64,000 nucleotides of DNA from Providencia sp. PROV188 (GTDB lineage: Bacteria; Pseudomonadota; Gammaproteobacteria; Enterobacterales; Enterobacteriaceae). Location: the NCBI RefSeq assembly GCF_027595165.1, contig NZ_CP097291.1:1054001-1118000 (forward strand), given 5' to 3'. The notes below the pieces were generated by a model, which saw only the letters and a list, made by a program, of their open reading frames with translations, searched no databases and was not told the DNA's origin. Each line of letters opens with the position of its first letter. Position 1 is the first letter of the stretch. A program made the position numbers and the translations under genes. Below, in pieces: positions 49,553-57,745 of the stretch.

Positions 49553-50341
49553 CTAACAAAGTGTAGCGATAATCACTTGGTCGGCATTAAATAGCGCTGT
49601 AATCGGGTCGTTAATCGCCAGTTTTAACGCATCAACTTCTTGATTTGATAAGGTAGAGCAGAGTGTTTCTCCACCCGTTAAAGCGACAAGGATCTCGCTG
49701 TTTTCAGGGCCTCTTTCGAGGGTTGAAACGGTGCCTGCCAGTTGATTATCAAAATGGGTTTCGCTTGGTTGTTTGGTCAATTTGACCCACGGCGCTTTAA
49801 TCAGAGCGAGGACTTCTTTCCCTTCAACTAAGCCAAGGCGGTTAGCGCTGGACTCGGTTAGTGCGGCATTAATGACAGTTTTCTTGTCGGCCAATTTCAC
49901 TTGAACATGCTGTAAAACATGGTTGTGATCTCGAGCAATCAGAGTACCAAAAAATTGGTTTCGGGCACTGGTTTGCAATGAAAAGCGAGAGATTGCAGCG
50001 AGTAAACTATCAAGGGGAAGGCTATCATCTTTGAGCACGTCAAAGGCTTTCTGTTGAATTTGCCCCAGTAAATCATAGAGCTGGATTAATCTTTCTCCAT
50101 ACTGGGTGAGAGTGGTTCCGCCGCCACCTTTGCCTCCGGTTGATCTATCCAGCAGAATATCATCGGTCAGTTGGTTCATTTCATTGATGGCATCCCATGC
50201 ACTTTTATAGCTGATCCCTGCAAGTTTAGCGCCTTGGCTAATCGATCCTGTTGCTTTTATCTGCTTTAATAGCGCAATTCGGCGAGGGTCGGCAAATAAA
50301 CTTCCCTGTAGCTTCAATGTAAGTAAGATTTCGGCCTGCAT
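49553..50341 (-). CDS. modE: ModE, molybdate-responsive regulator
   Basis: ModE (262 residues) represses modABC when molybdate is bound. The N-terminal winged helix (about 1-110) has RIALLKQIKATGSISQGAK and the recognition helix ISYKSAWDAINEMN, then GGKGGGGTTLT. Two molybdate-binding (MOP/TOBE) repeats follow: SARNQFFGTLI...HVQVKL (about 124-190) and NQLAGTVSTLERG (about 195-260). A matching operator is seen before modA. Confidence 0.96.
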   Translation of the reverse strand: MQAEILLTLKLQGSLFADPRRIALLKQIKATGSISQGAKLAGISYKSAWDAINEMNQLTDDILLDRSTGGKGGGGTTLTQYGERLIQLYDLLGQIQQKAFDVLKDDSLPLDSLLAAISRFSLQTSARNQFFGTLIARDHNHVLQHVQVKLADKKTVINAALTESSANRLGLVEGKEVLALIKAPWVKLTKQPSETHFDNQLAGTVSTLERGPENSEILVALTGGETLCSTLSNQEVDALKLAINDPITALFNADQVIIATLC

Positions 50342-50532
50342 TGTTTAAAATCTCCCTGCTAGGATTGTGGCGGCAAAGGCAAAAAGCACATTTAGTATGT
50401 TGCTAGTATAATAATTTGTCTAAAATAGTATGCAATATAATGCTATTGTGCGTTATTATTTTTGTTATATTGATTTTTCCCTCGTCAGCGTATCAGAATG
50501 CTGGTGAGCACAGTATCACTGAAGAGGCTTAG

Positions 50533-50685
50533 ATGTTAGAACTTATCAAAAGTTTGGGTTTTGCCCTATTAATGGTTCCGGTTGTAATGGTATTGATCAT
50601 GGGTCTGATCTATGGCTTAGGTTCATTCTTTAACCTATTGTCTAAAGCGCATGTTCCGCATCACCATAATACTGAAAATAAGTAA
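50533..50685 (+). CDS. acrZ: AcrZ, AcrB-associated small membrane protein
   Basis: This 50-residue protein begins [20 protein letters not shown] and has a single kinked helix, matching E. coli AcrZ (YbhT), which binds the AcrB efflux pump and alters its substrate range. It has a His-rich tail (HVPHHH). The gene is divergent from modE, as in E. coli, and is followed by its own terminator. A TAGT-ATAATA stretch near 50405 may be its or the modE promoter. Confidence 0.93.
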   Translation: MLELIKSLGFALLMVPVVMVLIMGLIYGLGSFFNLLSKAHVPHHHNTENK

Positions 50686-50715
50686 TACATAGCGAGCTTA
50701 GCTCGAATTAATCCT

Positions 50716-50756
50716 AGCCCCTTGATTGTGCATGCAGTCAAGGGGCTTTTCGTTTT
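50716..50756 (+). terminator. Terminator of acrZ
   Basis: AGCCCCTTGA and TCAAGGGGCT pair perfectly around TTGTGCATGCAG, followed by TTTCGTTTTA. Confidence 0.9.
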
Positions 50757-50767
50757 AGTAGAGCGCT

Positions 50768-51805
50768 TTAAAATAAATGATGTTGGTCATCGTAATAGTT
50801 TGAAAACAACTCTCTGCGGTTTTGAATATTAAACTCTTGTTGTTCTTCTACGGATTTTTCTGGGAAATTTTTGTGGAATGTTTTGAGGATATCTATTGGA
50901 TCTTGTTGTGTGTTTTCAGTTAATTTTTTGATTGCTTCAAGAACAAATAGCCCACAACCATTTGGCACGTATTGTTGAATATTCCCTTCAATAAAGGTCA
51001 TATTATCACCAGCCCCAACAACTTGAGCGGCATCCATGAGTTGTTCACGAATTTCGGGCGCGAGTCCAGTGAATGAATTGAATACCACACTATCGGTTTT
51101 CTGTGTCAATTGATCTCGATAAAGTGCAAGCAAAATCCAATGCTCGTGGACATTGATGGGGAATAATTCAAGTTGATTCAATCCCTGCGAATTTTTCTCT
51201 TTTTGTTCAATATTTTCCTTCAAAAAATCTAACCCACTTAGAGTAAGAGGCATTGCGCTATTGATGGTTATATTAGATGGTAAGGCGTTGAGGGCTTTAT
51301 TCTCGGAATCAATTTCATCGCTGGTGACCATTCTATTTGTATCCCAAAGTGTTGATTCTGTTCTATCATCTTTGAATAACAGGGTGCTTAATCCAATCTT
51401 ATCCATGAGGTTTTTTATGGATGAACCAATAATATAGAGGAGCTTAGACGGTTTTTTTAACTTTGAATCGTCAAAGTGGTTTGCGAGTTTTTTGTCGGTA
51501 TATAGTTGGTATAACGCTTCACTGGTTTTCTGTATTTCCTTATCAATTCCTTTCTTTGCTGGCTGTTTACCACTGAATAAATCGAATAGGATATTTTCGG
51601 CTTTTTTTCCTGAAGAGCCTTGGCGTAGGGCGATATTGTGTAGTAACTCAATACTGTTTAAATCGCCATTTCCTGCCTGTTTTCCCAAAACATCCAACGT
51701 TTCTGGATTGATCTCTTCATCAAATAATCGATTAAATTGTTCGGTCGTTAATCCGCTTATGTAATTATTTTGGGTTGGAGCGCGTACTACCTGTGTGGGA
51801 ATCAT
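50768..51805 (-). CDS. CE-clan (C48/ElaD-SseL-like) cysteine protease, putative effector
   Basis: From ATG 51805 (AAGGA nine bases upstream) the protein has 345 residues. The C-terminal third has CE-clan catalytic order: His222 in NVHEHWILLALYRD, Asn243 in VVFNSFTG, Gln278 in NIQQYV and Cys284 in VPNGCGLFVLEAI. This is the H-D/N-Q-C order of Ulp1/SENP proteases and of bacterial deubiquitinases such as ElaD, SseL and ChlaDub. Residues 1-200 are helical, polar and lack a signal peptide, as expected for a type III effector or a cytosolic enzyme. It splits acrZ from modA, which are neighbours in E. coli, so it is probably acquired. An ATG at 51823 or 51853 would extend it. Activity and secretion are inferred. 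Confidence 0.72.
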   Translation of the reverse strand: MIPTQVVRAPTQNNYISGLTTEQFNRLFDEEINPETLDVLGKQAGNGDLNSIELLHNIALRQGSSGKKAENILFDLFSGKQPAKKGIDKEIQKTSEALYQLYTDKKLANHFDDSKLKKPSKLLYIIGSSIKNLMDKIGLSTLLFKDDRTESTLWDTNRMVTSDEIDSENKALNALPSNITINSAMPLTLSGLDFLKENIEQKEKNSQGLNQLELFPINVHEHWILLALYRDQLTQKTDSVVFNSFTGLAPEIREQLMDAAQVVGAGDNMTFIEGNIQQYVPNGCGLFVLEAIKKLTENTQQDPIDILKTFHKNFPEKSVEEQQEFNIQNRRELFSNYYDDQHHLF

Positions 51806-52033
51806 ACCTTTTCCTTTTTTCATGACGCATGGCAAAAAAATTGAATTAAACATTCAAATGTAAATGATTTGTGCCGATAAAATTACAAAGGAAATATATT
51901 TAAGGCTATATAAAAGCGATGATGCTAAGACCCAAAAATCCTGCGGTGTAATTAGCATGATAAGTATCCCATTGAGAAAAAGTGGATGAGTTCTTGAGCT
52001 AGCACACTTTTATGTATTGTTTGACTTTAAGTT

Positions 52034-52060
52034 ATCGCTGTATCTTGATATATATAGCGA
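52034..52060 (+). promoter_or_regulatory. ModE operator upstream of modA
   Basis: TCGCTGTAT and ATATATAGCGA flank CTTG as an inverted repeat, resembling the E. coli ModE box (CGNTATATA-spacer-TATATAACG). It lies 27 bp before modA, a repressor position. The flanking 51806-52033 is AT-rich promoter DNA with no gene seen. Confidence 0.65.
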
Positions 52061-52086
52061 GTTAAATAATACAATGGTGGATTAAC

Positions 52087-52863
52087 ATGAAAAAAGGTTT
52101 GATATCTCTGGTTGCGGGTGCCACGTTAACACTGACTATGGCAGGTAATAGCTTCGCGGCTGAAAAAATTACCGTATTTGCGGCGGCATCACTGACTAAT
52201 GCACTGAATGAAATTTCAGAGCAATATAAGAAAGAAACGAATGTTGAGGTAGTCGCTTCATATGCTTCTTCTTCAACGCTGGCTCGCCAGATTGAGCAAG
52301 GCGCACCCGCAAACATGTTTATCTCTGCTGACCAGCAGTGGATGGATTTTGCGATTGATAAAAATCTGATGGTTAAAGACACCCGCTATACTTTATTAGG
52401 TAACGAGCTAGTGTTGATTGCACCAAAAGATTCAAAAATCGATAAAGTGGAAATTAACAAACAGACAGATTGGAAAAAACTGTTAGATGGCGGCCGCTTA
52501 GCAGTCGGCGACCCTGATCACGTTCCTGTTGGGATTTATGCAAAAGAAGCATTGACCTATTTAGGAGCTTGGGAAACGGTTGACCCATTATTAGCGCGTA
52601 CTAACAACGTACGTAGCGGAATGGCACTCGTTGAGCGCCAAGAAGCACCATTAGGTATTGTGTACGGCTCTGATGCTGTTGCAAGCCAAAAAGTAAAAGT
52701 AGTGGGTATTTTCCCTGCAGACACTCATAAACCTGTTGAATATCCAATGGGAATTGTGAAAGATCAGGATAATAAAGCGACCCGTGATTACTATGAATAC
52801 CTGAAAACCCCAGCGGCTTCAGAAATATTCAAGCGTTACGGCTTCACTCCAAATCAAAAATAA
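52087..52863 (+). CDS. modA: ModA, molybdate-binding periplasmic protein
   Basis: ModA (258 residues) captures molybdate for import. The signal peptide (about 1-24) ends SFAA before EKITVFAAASLTNAL, the family's first ligand loop. Further oxyanion-site segments are YASSSTLARQIEQGAPANMF and LAVGDPDHVPVGIYAKEAL. ATG follows GTGGATTAAC with weak ribosome-site match. It is first in modABC. Confidence 0.96.
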   Translation: MKKGLISLVAGATLTLTMAGNSFAAEKITVFAAASLTNALNEISEQYKKETNVEVVASYASSSTLARQIEQGAPANMFISADQQWMDFAIDKNLMVKDTRYTLLGNELVLIAPKDSKIDKVEINKQTDWKKLLDGGRLAVGDPDHVPVGIYAKEALTYLGAWETVDPLLARTNNVRSGMALVERQEAPLGIVYGSDAVASQKVKVVGIFPADTHKPVEYPMGIVKDQDNKATRDYYEYLKTPAASEIFKRYGFTPNQK

Positions 52864-52879
52864 TTAAGAGATCATATCG

Positions 52880-53575
52880 TTGCAGATGTTAAGTCCATAT
52901 GAATGGGAAGCGATTTACCTCAGTTTAAAAGTTTCCAGCGTGGCGGTGCTATTTAGCTTACCGTTTGGTATTTTGATGGCTTGGGTATTAGTCCGCTGCC
53001 ATTTTCCTGGCAAAACATTGCTCGACAGTATTATCCACTTACCACTGGTGCTACCGCCAGTGGTAGTGGGATATTTGCTACTCGTCAGTATGGGGAAGCG
53101 AGGATTTATTGGCGAATGGCTGTATGACTGGTTTGGTTTCAGTTTTACATTCAGTTGGCGCGGCGCGGCATTGGCATCGGCGGTGGTCGCATTTCCATTA
53201 ATGGTGAGAGCGATACGCTTAGCGCTAGAAGCTGTAGATAAAAAGCTGGAACAAGCCGCACGAACCCTTGGCGCGAGCCCATTAAGAGTTTTTTTCACGA
53301 TCACCATTCCATTATCGTTGCCGGGAATTATTGTCGGTACGGTTTTAGCTTTTGCACGTTCTCTTGGCGAATTTGGGGCAACTATTACGTTTGTGTCTAA
53401 TATTCCAGGGGAAACTCAGACAATCCCACTCGCTATGTATACATTGATAGAAACGCCGGGAGCAGAAACTGATGCGGCGCGTCTGTGCATTATTGCGATT
53501 GTCTTAGCATTAATTTCGTTATTAATTTCAGAATGGCTCACCCGTTGGGGCAAGAAGCGTCTGGGGGTAGCCTAG
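52880..53575 (+). CDS. modB: ModB, molybdate ABC permease
   Basis: ModB (231 residues, or 229 from ATG 52886) is the inner-membrane channel. It has five to six helices and the ABC-permease EAA loop [20 protein letters not shown], with [15 protein letters not shown] and [16 protein letters not shown] matching E. coli. TTG 52880 has AAGAGA at better spacing than the ATG six bases later, so the start is uncertain. It follows modA after 16 bp and precedes modC by one base. Confidence 0.94.
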   Translation: MQMLSPYEWEAIYLSLKVSSVAVLFSLPFGILMAWVLVRCHFPGKTLLDSIIHLPLVLPPVVVGYLLLVSMGKRGFIGEWLYDWFGFSFTFSWRGAALASAVVAFPLMVRAIRLALEAVDKKLEQAARTLGASPLRVFFTITIPLSLPGIIVGTVLAFARSLGEFGATITFVSNIPGETQTIPLAMYTLIETPGAETDAARLCIIAIVLALISLLISEWLTRWGKKRLGVA

Positions 53576-53576
53576 T

Positions 53577-54644
53577 ATGTTAGAACTAAATTTCGCGCAA
53601 AAATTGGGTGATTTACAAATGGAAGTGAATACCCAGCTACCCACAGAAAGTATCACCGCAGTTTTTGGATTATCAGGTGCGGGAAAAACATCACTAATCA
53701 ACGTGATAGGCGGGTTAACTAAACCAAATAAAGGGCGTATCGTTCTCAATGGACGCACGCTGGTGGATATCGAAAAAGGGATCTGCTTGCCCCCTGAAAA
53801 GCGTCATATTGGCTATGTTTTCCAAGATGCTCGGTTATTTCCCCACTACCGCGTAAAAAGCAATTTACGCTACGGTATGGCGCCGCAAATGAAAGAGCGA
53901 TTCGACGATATCGTTGAATTATTGGGGATTGAAAAATTACTAAATCGCTTCCCAATGACTCTCTCTGGTGGGGAAAAACAGCGGGTGGCGATTGGGCGTG
54001 CATTATTAACAGCGCCTGAAATTCTGTTGATGGACGAGCCATTAGCCTCCCTTGATCTCCCACGTAAGCGTGAATTATTGCCTTACTTAGAAAAGCTCTC
54101 CCAAGACGTTAAAATCCCGATTTTGTATGTCAGTCATAGCCTCGATGAAATTCTGCGTTTGGCAGATAAAGTTATCGTCATGGCGCAAGGTAAAGTGAAG
54201 GCGTTTGGCCCCCTAGAAGAGGTATGGGCAAGTAGCGCATTACGCCCTTGGTTACAGCAAGAAACCTTGAGTAGCGTGTTGAGTGTGGAGGTGCATAGCC
54301 AGCACCCTGATTATCAAATGACGGCGGTGATGGTGGGTAATCAAAAATTGTGGATCCCTCGCGTAGATGTAGATAAAAACAGTGCGTTGCGATTACGTAT
54401 TGATGCATCTGATGTCTCTTTAGTGCTTGAAAAACCTTCAGTGAGCAGTATCCGTAATATTCTTTCTGCGGAAGTAGTGGAATGGATAGAGGATGGCGAG
54501 CAAGTGGATGTGAAGTTAGATTTGGGGGATGAGCACTATTTATGGGCAAGGATCACGCGCTGGGCTAGGGATGAACTTTCGATTCGTAAAGGACGGAAGG
54601 TGTTTGCGCAGGTTAAGTCGGCATCTCTTTCTAAAACGTTCTAA
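53577..54644 (+). CDS. modC: ModC, molybdate ABC ATPase
   Basis: ModC (355 residues) powers ModB. It has Walker [10 protein letters not shown] (about 32-40), Q-loop [14 protein letters not shown], signature [17 protein letters not shown], Walker [12 protein letters not shown], the switch His in YVSHSLDEI, and a C-terminal MOP/TOBE regulatory domain (about 290-350). It ends the modABC operon just before an ERIC array. Confidence 0.96.
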   Translation: MLELNFAQKLGDLQMEVNTQLPTESITAVFGLSGAGKTSLINVIGGLTKPNKGRIVLNGRTLVDIEKGICLPPEKRHIGYVFQDARLFPHYRVKSNLRYGMAPQMKERFDDIVELLGIEKLLNRFPMTLSGGEKQRVAIGRALLTAPEILLMDEPLASLDLPRKRELLPYLEKLSQDVKIPILYVSHSLDEILRLADKVIVMAQGKVKAFGPLEEVWASSALRPWLQQETLSSVLSVEVHSQHPDYQMTAVMVGNQKLWIPRVDVDKNSALRLRIDASDVSLVLEKPSVSSIRNILSAEVVEWIEDGEQVDVKLDLGDEHYLWARITRWARDELSIRKGRKVFAQVKSASLSKTF

Positions 54645-54650
54645 AGGCTC

Positions 54651-55069
54651 GTCGTTCTTCACACCACAGCGTTGTTGACTTCATTAACTCACCCTAGTCA
54701 CATACTTGTGTATGCTCCTAGGGATGAGTGAATTTGTCGCCTAGCTGCAATGCGAATAACTTAGAGCCTTGCTCCGAGTCGTTCTTCACACCACAGCGTT
54801 GTTGACTTCATTAACTCACCCTAGTCACATACTTGTGTATGCTCCTAGGGATGAGTGAATTTGTCGCCTAGCTGCAATGCGAATAACTTAGAGCCTTGCT
54901 CCGAGTCGTTCTTCACACCACAGCGTTGTTGACTTCATTAACTCACCCTAGTCACATACTTGCGTATGCTCCTAGGGATGAGTGAATTTGTCGCCTAGCT
55001 GCAATGCGAATAACTTAGAGCCTTGCTCCGAGTCGTTCTTCACACCGCAGCGTTGTTGATTTCATTAGC
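54651..55069. repeat. Tandem ERIC array, 127-bp period
   Basis: Three full ERIC units start at 54651, 54778 and 54905, exactly 127 bp apart, and a truncated fourth starts at 55032. Units 1 and 2 appear identical; unit 3 differs at one base that I see (CTTGCGTATG for CTTGTGTATG). The core is CCCTAGTCACATACTTG...CTCCTAGGG. The near-identity implies recent tandem amplification. It lies between modC and the putative toxin-antitoxin locus. Confidence 0.9.
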
Positions 55070-55124
55070 TAGTAAACGTATCTATGATTTAGACTTGCAG
55101 CTTGTTGGTAAGCTCTATAGATAA

Positions 55125-55208
55125 AAAATAAAAAACCTCGCTTGGCGTTGCGAGGTTTTTATGCAGAATCACTTGCCAGCGATTCTGTGTGATGCTTCAA
55201 ATTTAAAC
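55125..55208 (-). ncRNA. Putative type I antitoxin sRNA
   Basis: A predicted RNA of about 84 nt starts near 55208, seven bases after a minus-strand -10, and ends in the strong terminator at 55160-55125. Its first 23 nt (GTTTAAATTTGAAGCATCAC ACA) are the exact complement of 55430-55452 in the predicted leader of the small toxin ORF. A middle hairpin pairs AGAATC with GATTCT, followed by the terminator stem. This matches how OrzO, AgrB and OhsC sRNAs act on their toxin mRNAs. Transcription is inferred from sequence only. Confidence 0.68.
55131..55160. terminator. Bidirectional terminator (modABC and antitoxin RNA)
   Basis: AAAAACCTCGC and GCGAGGTTTTT form a perfect stem around TTGGCGTT. On the plus strand it follows modC and the ERICs. 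On the minus strand the tail is TTTTTTATTTTTT (55134-55122), ideal for ending a short minus-strand RNA. Confidence 0.88.
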
Positions 55209-55211
55209 AGG
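55186..55211. repeat. 26-bp direct repeat, copy 1
   Basis: TGTGTGATGCTTCAAATTTA plus AACAGG, repeated exactly at 55430-55455. In this copy the minus strand encodes the 5' end of the putative antitoxin RNA. Confidence 0.93.
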
Positions 55212-55214
55212 CCA

Positions 55215-55243
55215 AGTATAACGAAACTGAGAATCAATTGCAA
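55215..55243 (-). promoter_or_regulatory. Promoter of the putative antitoxin sRNA
   Basis: On the minus strand TTGCAA (55243-55238), a 17-bp spacer and TATACT (55220-55215) form a good sigma-70 promoter. The predicted start is G at 55208. Confidence 0.7.
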
Positions 55244-55378
55244 ATTCCTGCCTACTAAGTATACTCCACATACTCCGAATTAGATTGATAAATTTGTGAT
55301 ATCACCATAGAGAAAGTTATTTACTGTTTCCTTTAAATTTAACTATTTCAGTTGGTTAGGTTATAGATTATGAATTTG

Positions 55379-55384
55379 TATAAT
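55379..55384 (+). promoter_or_regulatory. -10 element of the putative toxin mRNA
   Basis: A perfect TATAAT gives a start near 55390-55392 and a leader of about 148 nt. The -35 is weak: TTAGGT sits at 17-bp spacing and TTGGTT at 21 bp. Confidence 0.5.
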
Positions 55385-55388
55385 TATA

Positions 55389-55476
55389 ACTAGTCCCTCA
55401 GGTTTGGCGACCTGAAAGCCTTAATTCTATGTGTGATGCTTCAAATTTAAACAGGATGAATTCTGTAGGGGCTAGT
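55389..55476 (+). other. Long-range pairing in the toxin mRNA leader
   Basis: The predicted mRNA 5' end ACTAGTCCCT (55389-55398) can pair with AGGGGCTAGT (55467-55476), one G-U. Between them lie the CAGGT-TTGGCG-ACCTG hairpin and the antitoxin target repeat. Similar 5'-end folds keep full-length type I toxin mRNAs silent. Confidence 0.6.
55430..55455. repeat. 26-bp direct repeat, copy 2 (antitoxin target)
   Basis: Exact copy of 55186-55211 lying in the predicted leader of the toxin mRNA, about 85 nt before its start codon. Confidence 0.93.
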
Positions 55477-55538
55477 TGTATAGGTAAGCAGATTAGTCGC
55501 ACATCTTTGATGTCGAAAGATATCTAAGGTGGTTGAAC

Positions 55539-55610
55539 ATGTTGAAATTAATTACATTAATTCTCGATCTAATGCGTTCAATTCTAGAATTGGTCGGATA
55601 CTTCCTTTAG
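55539..55610 (+). CDS. Putative type I toxin, small hydrophobic peptide
   Basis: A 23-codon ORF (MLKLITLILDLMRS..., ending LELVGYFL) would form one amphipathic/hydrophobic membrane helix. AAGGTGG lies six bases before the ATG, a strong ribosome site, with an ATCTTT/AAAGAT hairpin just upstream that could hide it. An intrinsic terminator begins seven bases after the stop. Size and hydrophobic LxxxLEL pattern resemble E. coli ZorO, DinQ and ShoB, membrane-acting type I toxins. No homologous gene is known to me here; E. coli has none between modC and ybhA. Toxicity is inferred. Confidence 0.65.
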   Translation: MLKLITLILDLMRSILELVGYFL

Positions 55611-55616
55611 GAAGGG

Positions 55617-55647
55617 AGAAAAACCGCGTAAGCGGTTTTTCTTTTTA
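55617..55647. terminator. Terminator of the putative toxin gene
   Basis: AGAAAAACCGC-GTAA-GCGGTTTTTCT is a perfect 11-bp stem followed by TTTTATG. It may also terminate the convergent ybhA gene. Confidence 0.9.
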
Positions 55648-55686
55648 TGCGGATATAGACATCTTTAAGTTAGCCAGAATGATGTT

Positions 55687-56505
55687 TTACAAAACATATT
55701 TACGGATCACTTCGGCGATACCGGGTTCGGTATTAACGCGAGTCACTAACTTGGCTTGCTGCTTGATTTCATCAACTGCATTTCCCATAGCAACTCCTAA
55801 ACCTGCTGTGGTTAGCATACTTAAATCATTGAAATTATCGCCGAAAGCAACCACATCATTCATGCTCATGCCTTGGGCTTCGACCCATTCTTTCAGGCGC
55901 TGACCTTTGCTATTACCTTTGCGACCCACATCCACCTGATCTTCCCATGACCATTCGCAATCTAAGTCCAATTCTGACTCAATTTCACGAACAACATCGT
56001 GCAGGCGTTGGTGATCTGGCGAGGTAACTGCAAATTTCCAAATATATTCATACTGATTGAGCGCATGAGCGAAATCTTCGATAAATTCGAAAGTTGGACG
56101 CTGGTGTTGAGGTAAAGATTGCGCCCAATTTAATGTACGCGTCACACCTTCAGTTTTCGTGTGATACAGCATCGCGTTATCGACATACATTAAGTGTTGA
56201 ATATCGGAGCCACGCAGTTTATCAATCAGTAAGGCGGCAGAATCGACCGTCATTGGGTTCGACTCTAAGACTTTTTTACCTAAATAGTCATACAGATAGG
56301 TACCGTTACAGCAAATTGCGGGGGTATCTAAGTCAAGCGTCTGATAAAACGGATGAATGGCCACATGGTGGCGACCTGTCACAATGATGACTTTGACCCC
56401 TTGTCGACGGGCTTCATTCAGAGCTTCTAAAGATTCGGGCAGAATTTTTTTCTGGTGATCAAGTAGCGTTCCATCGAGATCAAGGGCAATAACACGGTAT
56501 GACAT
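55687..56505 (-). CDS. ybhA: YbhA, Cof-type HAD phosphatase
   Basis: YbhA (272 residues, the E. coli length, from ATG 56505 with GGAG upstream) is a HAD-superfamily type IIB phosphatase, in E. coli active on pyridoxal phosphate and sugar phosphates. Motif I is IALDLDGTLLD (about 5-15), motif II IIVTGRHH, motif III Lys in RKGNSKGQRLKEW, and motif IV VVAFGDNFNDLSML. It lies between mod and pgl, as in E. coli. Confidence 0.93.
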   Translation of the reverse strand: MSYRVIALDLDGTLLDHQKKILPESLEALNEARRQGVKVIIVTGRHHVAIHPFYQTLDLDTPAICCNGTYLYDYLGKKVLESNPMTVDSAALLIDKLRGSDIQHLMYVDNAMLYHTKTEGVTRTLNWAQSLPQHQRPTFEFIEDFAHALNQYEYIWKFAVTSPDHQRLHDVVREIESELDLDCEWSWEDQVDVGRKGNSKGQRLKEWVEAQGMSMNDVVAFGDNFNDLSMLTTAGLGVAMGNAVDEIKQQAKLVTRVNTEPGIAEVIRKYVL

Positions 56506-56717
56506 AAACGACTCCATATGATTTTTTCGGATTCATTTTAGGGCTTTATGATAACTGAAGTTGATTAGTGTTTATACACTAAACTGTGCGGCGCAGGTTT
56601 TTAGTGGTTATTGGGTTTTTAACCGTAATTTGGTTTTTTAGCGGCAATTTGATTTTTTTTCGGTATAGTCAGTCAATCATTTCATTCGATGATTTTACTA
56701 TCAATCAAGGAGTCAGG

Positions 56718-57698
56718 ATGGATCAGGTTGTTTATGTTGCCAGCCCAGAAACCCAACAAATTCACGTTTGGGCGATGAATCAAGTGGGTGAACTTTCACT
56801 ACTGCAAACCGTGAGTACACCGGGGCAAGTGCAGCCAATGGTGGTGAGCCACGATAAAAAGCATCTGTATATCGGGGTCGGGCCTCACCTGAGTGTTGTG
56901 ACCTATGATATTGAACCTCAAGGTACATTACGTTTTAAAGCACAAACCTGCGTACCAGGAAAACCTGTGCATTTATCGCTGGATAATAGCGGTAAATTCC
57001 TGTTTGTCCCTTCATACCACCAGCACAATTTAGCCGTATTACCGATTGGTAGTGGCGGCGTTGCTGGGGCCCCAATTCAGGTCATCGAAGGATTACGCCA
57101 TCCGCATTCATCCCATATGGACGCTGATAATCAGCAGCTGTGGGTACCATGTTTAGGCGAAGATCATATTCGTTTATTTGATTTGGCAAACAATGGTTAT
57201 CTTACCGAAGCCACCGCCGATCAAATCACGACAGCGCCAAAAGCGGGACCTCGTCATTTAGCGCTACACCCTCGAGAAAAAGTGATTTACTGCTTGAATG
57301 AACTGGATTCCACGATCAACGTTTATCATAAATTTACGCGTTACCGTGAAATGCAGAATGTAGCATTGTATCCAGAGGGGAATCAGAGCCAGCGTTGGGC
57401 GGCGGATATTCATATCACGCCAAATGGTCGTTATTTATATGCGAGTGAACGTTCAGAGAGTTACTTAGCTCACTATCAAGTTTCTGAGAATGGTTGCGAG
57501 TTAAGTTTAGTTGGACGCTACCCAACACAAGCGCAGCCTCGTGGTTTTAACATTGACCCATCAGGGCGTTTCTTGGTGTCAAGCGGACAAAAATCCGATC
57601 ATATTTCCGTGTCAGAGATTGACTCTATCACTGGAAAATTAACTGAATTAGCGCGTTATAAAGCCTCTACAGGCTGTATGTGGGTGACATTCCGTTAA
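56718..57698 (+). CDS. pgl: 6-phosphogluconolactonase
   Basis: Pgl (326 residues from ATG 56718; E. coli 331) hydrolyses 6-phosphogluconolactone in the pentose phosphate pathway. It is the YbhE-type seven-bladed beta-propeller: MDQVVYVASPETQQIHVW, LRHPHSSHMD, KAGPRHLALHP, NGRYLYASERSES and QPRGFNIDPSGRF. AAGGAG precedes this ATG. A frame extension back to 56586 encodes an unmatched hydrophobic stretch and is not used. It is divergent from ybhA. Confidence 0.94.
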   Translation: MDQVVYVASPETQQIHVWAMNQVGELSLLQTVSTPGQVQPMVVSHDKKHLYIGVGPHLSVVTYDIEPQGTLRFKAQTCVPGKPVHLSLDNSGKFLFVPSYHQHNLAVLPIGSGGVAGAPIQVIEGLRHPHSSHMDADNQQLWVPCLGEDHIRLFDLANNGYLTEATADQITTAPKAGPRHLALHPREKVIYCLNELDSTINVYHKFTRYREMQNVALYPEGNQSQRWAADIHITPNGRYLYASERSESYLAHYQVSENGCELSLVGRYPTQAQPRGFNIDPSGRFLVSSGQKSDHISVSEIDSITGKLTELARYKASTGCMWVTFR

Positions 57699-57745
57699 TG
57701 GTTGATAAGCCTGCCGCTGTGTGAATAACCCAGCGACAGGTTTCA

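Noticed and set aside
54645..55075. CRISPR array at the 127-bp repeats
   Set aside because: Period is far too long, there are no unique spacers and no cas genes; the units are ERIC elements.
55529..55903. 124-codon plus-strand ORF over the toxin region and the end of ybhA
   Set aside because: It runs through an intrinsic terminator and antisense into conserved ybhA. The 23-codon frame at 55539 has the ribosome site.
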